64,000 nucleotides of DNA, from assembly GCF_900078545.1 (NCBI RefSeq), contig NZ_FLLS01000002.1, forward strand, positions 248,001 to 312,000. The letters run 5' to 3'. This DNA comes from Olegusella massiliensis. GTDB lineage: Bacteria; Actinomycetota; Coriobacteriia; Coriobacteriales; Atopobiaceae. The position numbers and the translations under genes are program-made. Below, one piece after another: positions 51,455-58,404 of the stretch (position 1 is the first letter of the stretch; each line of letters opens with the position of its first letter). The notes under the pieces are model-generated. The model had not been told where the DNA came from. It was given only the letters and a program-made list of their open reading frames with translations, and made no database searches.

Positions 51455-52459
51455 TTAAATCCTCCTAAACATTGCGTTGATTCCTGCCGCGTTAATCCAA
51501 TCGCGGAGTGCTTGTAGCTGTAGCTCGGTGACCGTGGCGCGAAACTCGACTGTGAATGCCACAGGTGCTTGAGGAATTTCTTGTGCGGTCTCTATGCGGC
51601 GCTGACGAGCTTCTTCTGCTGCTTTAATGGCTTCTGCATGCCTGAGCTCTTCTTCCTGCTGGCGCTTAGCTTCTGCTTCTGCTTGTGCTTCTAGTGCTGC
51701 CTGCTCGGCTTCCATTTGTGCGGCTTCGCGCTTGGCAATCTCTTCTTGCATGAGTTCTTGGCGCTCACGCTCTGCTTGCTCATGAGCACGCGCTGCCTCT
51801 GATGCTTCAAATTCGGCGTTTTCGGCGGCAATGGCTCCTGCCATGTCGAGCGAGAGCAGGAACTTCGCGCGGATGCGTGATTTGCGGTCGGCTGGGTAAG
51901 GCATGCCATCTAAGGTGGTCAGGCTGCCATTCACTGCTTGTATTGCATTTTGCAAGTCAGCTATAGCGGCTGCGGTGCTGGTAGAACGCAAATACCATTT
52001 GCCTGATTTTGCGTAGTGCTCCTCGATGAGGTCAAAGCTCACCATGGTCGCAAGCTCGCCTGCAAAGTCGGCATAGGCATCTTGCAGTTCTGAGCGCTTA
52101 CGCTGCTGCCTGCCTTCGTCCCATGTCGTAAGTTCTTGCTTGAAAGCGCTCTCGCGCTCTGTGAGCGGCTCAAGTGTGCTTTTTGCACCATCCTTAAAAG
52201 TCTTTACAGCCTCCTCGATGGCGCGGGTCATACTCTTGCGCTCGGTTTCGATTGCATTGATACGAGCGTTGAGAGCGGTGCGGGTGCGCTTCGCCTGCTT
52301 GTAGGCGTCTTCTGATGTGATGGGGAATGGCTCAAAGTCGCCACTTGCTACCATGGCAGCGACTTTGCCAGTAGCTGCTGAGAGCCACACATCGGCATCA
52401 CCTAGCACACGCGGCGTTTCGATGACTTGGGCTTCTACTTCTAAGGTGTCTTTACTCAT
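51455..52459 (-). CDS. DUF1351-like recombination-module protein
   Basis: A 334-residue protein starting at ATG 52459. VEAQVIETPRVLGDADVWLS and the TERKSMTRAIEE helix match DUF1351-type proteins that neighbour Bet/RecT in Gram-positive phages; residues about 200-300 are a long Glu/Ala/Arg coiled coil. Probably an accessory recombination factor. Confidence 0.75.
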   Translation of the reverse strand: MSKDTLEVEAQVIETPRVLGDADVWLSAATGKVAAMVASGDFEPFPITSEDAYKQAKRTRTALNARINAIETERKSMTRAIEEAVKTFKDGAKSTLEPLTERESAFKQELTTWDEGRQQRKRSELQDAYADFAGELATMVSFDLIEEHYAKSGKWYLRSTSTAAAIADLQNAIQAVNGSLTTLDGMPYPADRKSRIRAKFLLSLDMAGAIAAENAEFEASEAARAHEQAERERQELMQEEIAKREAAQMEAEQAALEAQAEAEAKRQQEEELRHAEAIKAAEEARQRRIETAQEIPQAPVAFTVEFRATVTELQLQALRDWINAAGINAMFRRI

Positions 52460-52580
52460 ATTCGTCTTCTTCCTCGTACTCGTCTTCATCGTCGTAATCG
52501 TCTTCGTAGTGGCTGTTCCACCATGCTTCTGCGTCTGCAAGTTCGCAGGCGTAGCAAATGCTTTCTACGTCTTGGGTCAT
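52452..52580 (-). CDS. Very acidic 42-residue protein
   Basis: ATG at 52580 overlaps the RusA stop (ATGA). The peptide starts MTQDVESICYACELADAEAW and its last 20 residues are almost only Asp, Glu and Tyr. It overlaps the DUF1351-like start. Such charge could mimic DNA; no homologue is recognised. Confidence 0.6.
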   Translation of the reverse strand: MTQDVESICYACELADAEAWWNSHYEDDYDDEDEYEEEDEYE

Positions 52581-52957
52581 GCGTCCTCACCTGCTTCAAG
52601 CTCGATTAAGCGGACTTCAATGCGGGGGTTATCTTTATCTGTTGCGAAGATGTGGGAAATGCCTACGACGTGTTTCTGGTCGTCATCTACAAGCACGCCT
52701 GCGGTTACGAGTCCGTCTAGGATGAACTTCGCGCCAAAGGCGATGTTGTCGAGATCGCGACGGTGGTTTTTTTCGTACCACGTGATTGAGACGCGGCAGG
52801 GGGCGGCCAAAGGCTTGAGCTTCTGAGCTTTTGCACACCACGCAACAAGGGCGGTTTCTGAGCGCTTGGCTTTGCTGCCTTTTGCCCAGTGGGCACGGTT
52901 GAGCGCCGTGTACTCATTAAGCCCCATGAGTCGCCCTGGAATAACGAGTAGGCTCAC
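52577..52957 (-). CDS. rusA: RusA family Holliday-junction resolvase
   Basis: A 126-residue protein with the RusA pattern GRLMGLNEYTALNR at the start and the acidic metal-binding residues in RRDLDNIAFGAKFILDGLV and GVLVDDDQ. It resolves branched DNA before packaging. Confidence 0.9.
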   Translation of the reverse strand: MSLLVIPGRLMGLNEYTALNRAHWAKGSKAKRSETALVAWCAKAQKLKPLAAPCRVSITWYEKNHRRDLDNIAFGAKFILDGLVTAGVLVDDDQKHVVGISHIFATDKDNPRIEVRLIELEAGEDA

Positions 52958-53157
52958 TTGGCCACCCCCTGCGATTTGAGGTAATCAATCCATGCCGCGA
53001 AAGCGTCGGCATCTTTGAAGAAAGTGCCGATGTGGCATGTAGTGGTGTGGGGCTTGCCTTTATCACCTACACCACGCTGCTCTACGCGGTCGTAGTACTC
53101 CCAGCCATCACAAATAAGCGCGTGATACCCACGGCGGCAAACGACTTCGCCTTTCAT
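52954..53157 (-). CDS. Hypothetical early protein
   Basis: A 67-residue protein from ATG 53157 (AAGGGAAGG upstream), overlapping its upstream neighbour by four bases. The end FKDADAFAAWIDYLKSQG is a typical small-phage-protein motif; function unknown. Confidence 0.6.
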   Translation of the reverse strand: MKGEVVCRRGYHALICDGWEYYDRVEQRGVGDKGKPHTTTCHIGTFFKDADAFAAWIDYLKSQGVAK

Positions 53158-53453
53158 GCTGCCTTCCCTTCGTCTGTCGCTACGAAAAGCCCCTCGATGT
53201 CCCAGGGCGTAATGCCAAACTCGCGGAATTCTTGGGCTATTGCCCAGCCCGCGCCCGTCTGCCACCCATTGAGGTAATCGCGGACGTATCCTGTCTTAAA
53301 AAGCTTGCTCATCACGCGCCTCGACTCGCAAAACTCAGCCATGACGCGGCGAGCAACACGCTTGAAGTCTTCGCAGGCGAATTGCTTATGTTCGCCTACA
53401 AAGCGTTCAGAGCAGAGCTGCTCAAGCGCCTGTTCAAATGTTTCGTTGCTCAT
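53154..53453 (-). CDS. Hypothetical early protein
   Basis: A 99-residue helical protein (SNETFEQALEQLCSERFVGE onwards, later YVRDYLNGWQTGAGWAIAQE). No domain recognised. Coupled to the following gene. Confidence 0.6.
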   Translation of the reverse strand: MSNETFEQALEQLCSERFVGEHKQFACEDFKRVARRVMAEFCESRRVMSKLFKTGYVRDYLNGWQTGAGWAIAQEFREFGITPWDIEGLFVATDEGKAA

Positions 53454-53455
53454 GT

Positions 53456-53596
53456 CTACATCGCCCCAATCAGGTGCAGAATCGTCTGTATGTGCCAGGG
53501 CATGAACGCGTGGTTAAAGCCCAAGGCAATGCCTGTGTAGATAAAGGCGGTGAGGTCGTAGAGCAACTCGAGTGCGATTGCGGCGCTGATAATCAC
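53456..53596 (-). CDS. Small membrane protein
   Basis: A possible 46-residue protein from a GTG at 53596 with one hydrophobic helix (IISAAIALELLYDLTAFIYT) and a weakly hydrophobic end. The ribosome site is poor, so support is limited to composition and position. Confidence 0.4.
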   Translation of the reverse strand: MIISAAIALELLYDLTAFIYTGIALGFNHAFMPWHIQTILHLIGAM

Positions 53597-53598
53597 GG

Positions 53599-53802
53599 CT
53601 ACTGCTCGCAAAGCAAACCGTACTTCTTCAGTAACTCGCGGCTTGAGATACGCCAACGCTCGTCCCCGACCTTGGCAGCAATAAGCTGCCCGTTTGCGCA
53701 CATGGCGCGGACTGCTCGTGTGCTGCATCCGATAATTCCTGCTGCTACATCTACGGAGATGAGCGGCGGCAACTCTTGAATTTCCTGTACGGCGTACTTC
53801 AT
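53599..53802 (-). CDS. Excisionase-like helix-turn-helix protein
   Basis: A 67-residue MerR/HTH_17-type protein (LISVDVAAGIIGCSTRAVRA, then GDERWRISSREL) starting at 53802 with GGAGGAG upstream. It may be the excisionase or an early regulator. Confidence 0.75.
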   Translation of the reverse strand: MKYAVQEIQELPPLISVDVAAGIIGCSTRAVRAMCANGQLIAAKVGDERWRISSRELLKKYGLLCEQ

Positions 53803-53906
53803 GCGCTCCTCCTGCGGCTGTGAATCTGTGTTGTACAATGGTGTTGTCCATTTCTAAGTCCTTTGGACGCGCCCGTTACGAGTGCTGGCTCGTGGCGGGC
53901 ATTTGC

Positions 53907-54119
53907 TTATGCGAGCCTGATTGCTCCTGCGGGGATACTGTCGTCGAAGAAATCGGGCAACCAGACGATGCAAAGGCGCTTTGCGGCAATCCAGAATTCG
54001 GGGTTCCCCTCGTTCTGGACTTTGAGTTCGTGACTGAACTCGCGGGCTTCGTCGAGAGAGCTGAACCACTTTCCATGCCAACTCTCGTAATCTGTCGTCC
54101 AATCAACACGCCAATCCAT
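53907..54119 (-). CDS. Hypothetical early protein
   Basis: A 70-residue Trp-rich protein (MDWRVDWTTDYESWHGKWFS, then LDEAREFSHEL). Strong AAAGGAG site. Unknown function. Confidence 0.65.
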   Translation of the reverse strand: MDWRVDWTTDYESWHGKWFSSLDEAREFSHELKVQNEGNPEFWIAAKRLCIVWLPDFFDDSIPAGAIRLA

Positions 54120-54146
54120 GATTTGCTCCTTTCTTATGTGTCTCTT

Positions 54147-54341
54147 TTAGTCTTCAAAAAGGTCTTTTGGCTTACAGCCGATCGCCCCAGCAACAATCTC
54201 TGCGGTGCCGATACTCATGGCGCGGATGCCTTTATCGGTTGACCATTTCCAAATGGATGTGCGACCGTAGCCAGTCTTTTCTGCAAGTTCCTTTTTGGTC
54301 ACACCCGTCTCTTTAAGACGCTCATTTAGCATTGAGTGCAT
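54147..54341 (-). CDS. XRE-type helix-turn-helix regulator
   Basis: A 64-residue protein from the ATG at 54341. KKELAEKTGYGRTSIWKWST is a clear Cro/C1-type helix-turn-helix. Second early regulator besides the 55.1-kb one. Confidence 0.8.
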   Translation of the reverse strand: MHSMLNERLKETGVTKKELAEKTGYGRTSIWKWSTDKGIRAMSIGTAEIVAGAIGCKPKDLFED

Positions 54342-54489
54342 ACAATCCACCACCTTTTGTGTAGGAACACATGTTTTTATGCAATATGTTGTGTTATGCT
54401 CACTTAGAGCGAACATCTACTATCTTTCGTCTGATTAGATGTGCTCTTTTATTGGCGACTCGGAAAACCACTGAATGGGGGTGATTTAT

Positions 54490-54657
54490 ATGGCAAAGAC
54501 ACTTCATAAGCCTGGCGAGGATAATCAGCGTCCAGGGCGCTATATCGAAGTGGGGCCACGCGGTGGCCAAGTCAAAGATCCGCGCGTTATCAGTATCGAT
54601 AAGGGAGATAGGCTTCCGCCTACCTCCGAAGAAGGCCATCGCTGGGTAAAGCACTAA
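54490..54657 (+). CDS. YjzC-like small protein
   Basis: A 55-residue protein on the plus strand, against the early operon. KPGEDNQRPGRYIEVGPRGG and KGDRLPPTSEEGHRW match the YjzC-like family of small soil and gut bacterial proteins. GGGGGTG precedes the ATG at 54490. Probably a lysogen-expressed accessory gene of unknown function. Confidence 0.8.
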   Translation: MAKTLHKPGEDNQRPGRYIEVGPRGGQVKDPRVISIDKGDRLPPTSEEGHRWVKH

Positions 54658-54683
54658 GCCTTCTTCCGTCGTTGTCCCGGACG

Positions 54684-54818
54684 CTAAACGGGGCATTGGT
54701 TGCTCACCTCAACCCGTTTCCTCCAGAGACACCAACATCTCCCGAAGCAATCAATTTGCACCCAGGCTTCTGCCCAGTGTTTACCGCTCTCCCAGTAGGT
54801 CGTAATGTAGTGGTGCAT
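54684..54818 (-). CDS. Hypothetical 44-residue protein
   Basis: ATG at 54818 with GGGAGGAG upstream; MHHYITTYWESGKHWAEAWV and a Cys/Trp/Arg-rich end. Coding character is good; no function recognised. Confidence 0.55.
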   Translation of the reverse strand: MHHYITTYWESGKHWAEAWVQIDCFGRCWCLWRKRVEVSNQCPV

Positions 54819-54956
54819 CTCTCCTCCCTTCTCCTTGTTCAGTCCGTTGCATCATCGCCCTCTCAGGCGATTGGTTCGGCGGGGGTTTGTACCCGCGGCA
54901 GTGTGTGCTGCCATCGACCACCTACGTATCCGCATAGGCTCGGGTGCTGGTAGTGC

Positions 54957-55163
54957 TTAGTGCTGGATACGGCCATCTGACAGCATTAGATACTCTGGAG
55001 AACACCCATAAAGGTGTGATAGTTTGATAATGTTCTCTGCAGAGGGTGACTGCTTTTCAAGCTCCCAATTACTAATTTGATTCGCGCTAACACCAACTAG
55101 CTGGGCAACCTCTTTAGTAGTCAATGATTTGCGGGCACGCTCAGCTCTCATATTCATCCTCAC
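54957..55163 (-). CDS. Cro-like XRE repressor
   Basis: A 68-residue protein with the helix-turn-helix TTKEVAQLVGVSANQISNWE. A GTG at 55163 with GGAGGTG upstream fits best. First gene of the early operon and divergent from the CI-like repressor, the classical Cro position; expected to bind the same operators. Confidence 0.85.
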   Translation of the reverse strand: MRMNMRAERARKSLTTKEVAQLVGVSANQISNWELEKQSPSAENIIKLSHLYGCSPEYLMLSDGRIQH

Positions 55164-55181
55164 TTAGACTCACCTCCAAAT

Positions 55182-55197
55182 ACATCCTAAAGGTTGT
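55182..55197. promoter_or_regulatory. Repressor operator O1
   Basis: ACATCCTAAAGGTTGT, an imperfect version of the ACAACTnTAAAGTTGT palindrome found twice more in this gap. Confidence 0.65.
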
Positions 55198-55210
55198 ATC
55201 GACAAATAGA

Positions 55211-55239
55211 AAGATACAACTCTAAAGTTGTTGTGTCAA
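55211..55239 (-). promoter_or_regulatory. Early promoter (PR-like)
   Basis: On the minus strand a perfect TTGACA (55234-55239), a 17-bp spacer and TATCTT (55211-55216). The spacer contains operator O2, so repressor binding would block it. Confidence 0.82.
55216..55231. promoter_or_regulatory. Repressor operator O2
   Basis: Palindrome ACAACTCTAAAGTTGT lying within the early promoter spacer. Confidence 0.8.
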
Positions 55240-55259
55240 CCTTAATCGCGTGGAAAAAT

Positions 55260-55275
55260 ACAACTATAAAGTTGT
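55260..55275. promoter_or_regulatory. Repressor operator O3
   Basis: Palindrome ACAACTATAAAGTTGT 18 bp before the repressor ATG, differing from O2 at one base; suited to autoregulation. Confidence 0.8.
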
Positions 55276-55292
55276 TCATAAAAGGAGGGGTG

Positions 55293-55928
55293 ATGTACAA
55301 AATCGCTGAGGCACGCAAAAGAAAGGGCCTGAGTCAACTTGACTTGGCAAATGCGATAGGCACCACTCAGCAACAAGTCGCCAAGTGGGAAAGCGGGAAA
55401 ATAGACCCGCGTGTTAGTTCTTTAGAAAAAATTGCGTCTGCTCTTAACGTTACCCTGTCCTACCTTCTCGGATTGGGCGATGACCCTAACTTTATTAATG
55501 CCAACCCCGTTCCCACCGTCCGCGTACCTATCCTCGGGCGTATCGCCGCCGGCACGCCACGTGAAGCGTTTTCTTGCTCTGACGAGTGGCACGACACTCC
55601 TACAACACTTGTAGAGCACAGAAAAGGCTGCTTTTGGCTCGTAGTAGCTGGCAACTCCATGAACCGCTTGTTTCCAGAAGGCTCGCTTGTGCTCATTGAC
55701 CCTGCCGCTGAGGTGCGCGATGGAGACGTTGCAGCGGTATTTGTAAATGGCGATGATGCCACCATTAAACGGGTGGAGTACGACAGTGGCGTAGTAACGC
55801 TATATCCAGAGAGCTACGACACCGAATATCGCCCTCGTGTGATAGACCAAAGCGACCCTGATGCACCATCATTCCATGCAATAGGACGCGTGGTGAGCTT
55901 TACCGCACCTGATGATTGGAGAGCGTAA
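55293..55928 (+). CDS. CI-like repressor with S24 autocleavage domain
   Basis: A 211-residue protein: N-terminal XRE helix-turn-helix (SQLDLANAIGTTQQQVAKWE), linker, and C-terminal LexA/S24 domain with the catalytic Ser in GNSMNRLFPEGS and Lys in ATIKRVEY. The ATG at 55293 has AGGAGGGG upstream. It keeps the prophage silent through operators O1-O3 and should be inactivated by RecA-stimulated self-cleavage. It ends in WRA, as does the cargo gene after it. Confidence 0.92.
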   Translation: MYKIAEARKRKGLSQLDLANAIGTTQQQVAKWESGKIDPRVSSLEKIASALNVTLSYLLGLGDDPNFINANPVPTVRVPILGRIAAGTPREAFSCSDEWHDTPTTLVEHRKGCFWLVVAGNSMNRLFPEGSLVLIDPAAEVRDGDVAAVFVNGDDATIKRVEYDSGVVTLYPESYDTEYRPRVIDQSDPDAPSFHAIGRVVSFTAPDDWRA

Positions 55929-55930
55929 GA

Positions 55931-56650
55931 ATGAAATTCGGCATGCGGATTTTAGAAGGTATAAAGCACTTACAAGCCGAACAGCGTATAAAGAATGAAG
56001 CGGCTCGTAGAAGCGCTGAATTCATGCATAAATCAGAAGAGTCTTATCGTGCGATGAAAAAATATAAAGATAGGCCTCTTAGAAAATCAAAACTTGCAAC
56101 AGGTATACCGAATTTACCATTTAGCGATGGTGAATACGCTGCAGACGATAGGTATCTCTACGACTATACAAATAAGAAAGCCTATCTATCAGAAACAGAT
56201 TATTTCGTAACAACAGAAGCATTAAATGCTGTACGCAAAGATATATTCAAGCTTGAAGCAATGATTAGTCCTTCCAAACTTGGAATAAATTCCTTACCAA
56301 CCTTTAAAGTAAAATTAGGCAAAGTCCCGATTTATAATGCAGGGGAAAAGCCAACTGGACATAGAGGTGTTTATCTCACTGTTACACCATTAACACCGAC
56401 AGGCAAACCGCCACGATATCCAGCTGTTATCCACTTCTATAACACGCCTATGTCTGGCGAAATGTTCCACGGCGAAATTTCTTACCTTGCTAATGGAAAC
56501 ATGGGCAAAGCAGATATTACATATTGTCTCGATGGCGCTACATATAAAGTTGCATGGAGAAGCAAAAACGGGAAAATTCAGCCATCGAATATAAAAGCAA
56601 TTGACCCAACCATGACAATGAACCCTGACGTAGTGTTATGGAGAGCGTGA
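55931..56650 (+). CDS. AT-rich cargo gene next to attR (unknown function)
   Basis: A 239-residue protein with no recognised domain. It starts helical and basic (MRILEGIKHLQAEQRIKNEA) and has a beta-rich C-terminal half (GVYLTVTPLTPTGKPPRYPA; TPMSGEMFHGEISYLANGN). The DNA is more AT-rich than the phage genes around it. It lies 2 bp after the repressor stop, so it is co-transcribed in the lysogen, and the sequence TGGAGAGCGT occurs at both its edges. Lysogenic conversion or superinfection exclusion is plausible but unproven. Confidence 0.65.
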   Translation: MKFGMRILEGIKHLQAEQRIKNEAARRSAEFMHKSEESYRAMKKYKDRPLRKSKLATGIPNLPFSDGEYAADDRYLYDYTNKKAYLSETDYFVTTEALNAVRKDIFKLEAMISPSKLGINSLPTFKVKLGKVPIYNAGEKPTGHRGVYLTVTPLTPTGKPPRYPAVIHFYNTPMSGEMFHGEISYLANGNMGKADITYCLDGATYKVAWRSKNGKIQPSNIKAIDPTMTMNPDVVLWRA

Positions 56651-56660
56651 TGGGAATGTT

Positions 56661-56727
56661 TTGTCACTTTTTTGTCACTCCGTGTCACTTTGGGAAGAAA
56701 AAAGGTCAGAACCGAAGCTCTGACCTT
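56661..56727 (+). repeat. 67-bp repeat beside attR with arm-type sites
   Basis: Partner of 22255-22321. Three TGTCAC motifs (56662-56690) are followed by an AAGGTCAG/CTGACCTT hairpin that can end transcription of the cargo gene. Confidence 0.75.
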
Positions 56728-56735
56728 ATGTTTTC

Positions 56736-56780
56736 TGGTGGCGGGGAAGGGAATCGAACCCCTGACACGGGGATTTTCAG
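56736..56780 (-). repeat. attR core within tRNA-Phe (45 bp)
   Basis: Identical to attL at 27276-27320; covers the tRNA 3' part from CCA to the anticodon loop. Confidence 0.93.
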
Positions 56781-56811
56781 TCCCCTGCTCTACCAACTGA
56801 GCTACCCAGCC
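56736..56811 (-). tRNA. tRNA-Phe (GAA)
   Basis: A 76-nt tRNA with D stem GCTC/GAGC, anticodon stem GGGGA/TCCCC, loop CTGAAAA with anticodon GAA, T loop TTCGATT and encoded CCA. The acceptor stem GGCTGGG/CCCCGCC has a U-C mismatch at the fourth pair. It is the attachment gene of the prophage, which leaves the gene complete. Confidence 0.95.
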
Positions 56812-56904
56812 AAAACGCCTGCGCTTGCAAGCTTGTATATCTTAACAAAGGACATGCCGCTGTCAACTCTTTATTCTGATGAAACCCCAATTTTTTGAAA
56901 ATAA

Positions 56905-57495
56905 TCAGCATGCTTTTGGTTTATTGGAATAAATTTTTTGGGCAAGTAGATAATTTCCGCAAAGCGAAATCGTCTCTCCAAAAGGAATAAGCACAGTATC
57001 TTCCAAAGCTTTTCCCTGGTAAATTATGGGATTTGTAGCTCCTAAGTCTCTTACTATCATGCCTTTTTCATCAGGAAGCAACTCAGCATGTGATCGCGAC
57101 ACTGCCTGAGAATGCAAGACCACATCATTGTGTGGTGATCTTCCAATCCTCAGTCCTTGTTTGGGCAAGGGAATGTGAGTTTCTATCTCGGGAGTTTTTA
57201 TCCAAAGACAAACTGCGCTGGTATTTTCCTCACTTGCAACAAGAGATTGACAAGTCTCTTCTTTTAGACGCTCCTCTAAAGGCAGCTGGTCGGTCATATC
57301 AGGTCCTTCTTGTTCAGAAAACTTGTACATGCATTCAAAACAGGTATCCATATCCGCAAACAAGATTTGTCTACAACGAGGACAAATTTTAGTGCTGTCA
57401 GACATTGTGGAATTGACATCGTCTTGTATGGAAAGAGGTGGGGCGGATGGGATTTTTTCTAGCTCACCTCTTCCAAAAACTCGTAGGTCAGCCAT
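56905..57495 (-). CDS. FHA-domain protein with zinc ribbon
   Basis: A 196-residue protein. Residues about 38-55 are a zinc ribbon (CPRCRQILFADMDTCFEC), and 110-185 an FHA domain (LRIGRSPHNDVVLHSQAVSR, then RDLGATN) that binds phosphothreonine peptides. No membrane segment. It overlaps the DUF192 gene start to end and is the last gene of the Tad cluster, so it may regulate pilus assembly or link it to a Ser/Thr kinase. Confidence 0.85.
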   Translation of the reverse strand: MADLRVFGRGELEKIPSAPPLSIQDDVNSTMSDSTKICPRCRQILFADMDTCFECMYKFSEQEGPDMTDQLPLEERLKEETCQSLVASEENTSAVCLWIKTPEIETHIPLPKQGLRIGRSPHNDVVLHSQAVSRSHAELLPDEKGMIVRDLGATNPIIYQGKALEDTVLIPFGETISLCGNYLLAQKIYSNKPKAC

Positions 57496-57871
57496 ATACG
57501 GTCTCCCCTTCTCGTTTTTCTTCTTGCATTAACCAAACCCTCTGACCTTGTCGAAGCCATGTCCGCCTACTTGCAGGACGCTCTAACACAGCCCAACTAC
57601 CAAATTTGCTGCGAATATCCCCCGGTTTTACGTTTTGGCAAACACGTAATACATGCCCATCGCGGTCTATAAAGGCAAGGTCAAGAGGATACTTCATGCC
57701 AAAGGTGTGAACCGAGCTACAACGCATGAGTGCGGCAGCAGGACTGTGCTTGCCTGAGCGTAATAAACCTAAAGCTTTATCACGGAAAGTCTCAAGCATT
57801 CTGACTGGTAAGCCCTCCATTTCTATTGCATCTGGATGAGGAGAGCTCAATACCTTTAGCTGAGCCATCAT
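57488..57871 (-). CDS. DUF192 protein
   Basis: A 127-residue DUF192 domain: LMRCSSVHTFGMKYPLDLAF and VLRVCQNVKPGDI are characteristic. Function of the family is unknown. In this locus it sits between minor pilin and FHA genes with overlapping ends. Confidence 0.85.
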   Translation of the reverse strand: MMAQLKVLSSPHPDAIEMEGLPVRMLETFRDKALGLLRSGKHSPAAALMRCSSVHTFGMKYPLDLAFIDRDGHVLRVCQNVKPGDIRSKFGSWAVLERPASRRTWLRQGQRVWLMQEEKREGETVYG

Positions 57872-58402
57872 TTACATCACTACTCCTCCTCGATATCTAT
57901 CAATCACCAATGTGCGGGTATGTTCCAAGCTAATAGGCGCACGGTAGACAACGCCAGCAATGACAAACGAGCTGGGCCAAGGCTTGTACCTAAGCGTGCA
58001 AACAAAACGAGTAAGTAAAGGAGAAACCGGAAAACCAATCCCAGCACCAATTTTTGAGTCGCCTCCATACACAGGCTCTGCATGTACTTCAACCGAACAG
58101 CTGTGCATATCCAGAGCAGCTTTTATGGTCTGCTCAACTTCATTTACTGCTGCAGCCTTTGCCTCACCTTTTGGTGAAACTCCTTGAGAAACCACGGCAT
58201 CTGCTGCTATACGATCAAATGCAGAGCAAGCACTCACAAATCGCATCAGATTAAATACTGTCAGCGCAACAACAATTACTACAGGCACTAAAACAGCAAG
58301 CTCTACCGTCATTTGTCCAGAACTGCTACGAAATTTCTGCGATTTGCCAGAGATACGCCATAGCGGTAACAGGCTCCTAAAACCAAAGCGCCCCAAAACC
58401 AT
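57872..58402 (-). CDS. TadE/TadF-like minor pilin
   Basis: A 176-residue protein with a prepilin-like segment GQMTVELAVLVPVVIVVALT followed by an exported domain. The Glu after the cleavage-type Gly is conserved as in TadE pseudopilins. Two bases upstream of the DUF192 start. Confidence 0.8.
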   Translation of the reverse strand: MVLGRFGFRSLLPLWRISGKSQKFRSSSGQMTVELAVLVPVVIVVALTVFNLMRFVSACSAFDRIAADAVVSQGVSPKGEAKAAAVNEVEQTIKAALDMHSCSVEVHAEPVYGGDSKIGAGIGFPVSPLLTRFVCTLRYKPWPSSFVIAGVVYRAPISLEHTRTLVIDRYRGGVVM

Positions 58403-58404
58403 TG

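Larger units (their letters stand above)
27276..56780. mobile_element. Complete-looking siphovirus prophage in tRNA-Phe
   Basis: The two 45-bp att repeats enclose about 29.5 kb with integrase next to attL, lysis, tail, head, packaging, replication and regulatory modules in standard order, and a repressor plus cargo gene next to attR. Every expected siphovirus function has a recognisable candidate and no essential gene is visibly broken. The regenerated tRNA-Phe lies at attR. Confidence 0.92.

Noticed and set aside
53820-54242. A 140-codon plus-strand frame
   Set aside because: Antisense to two supported early genes, with no start signal.
54672-54953. A 93-codon plus-strand frame near 54.8 kb
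   Set aside because: The opposite strand carries a better supported 44-residue gene with GGGAGGAG; the plus frame has no ribosome site and odd composition.
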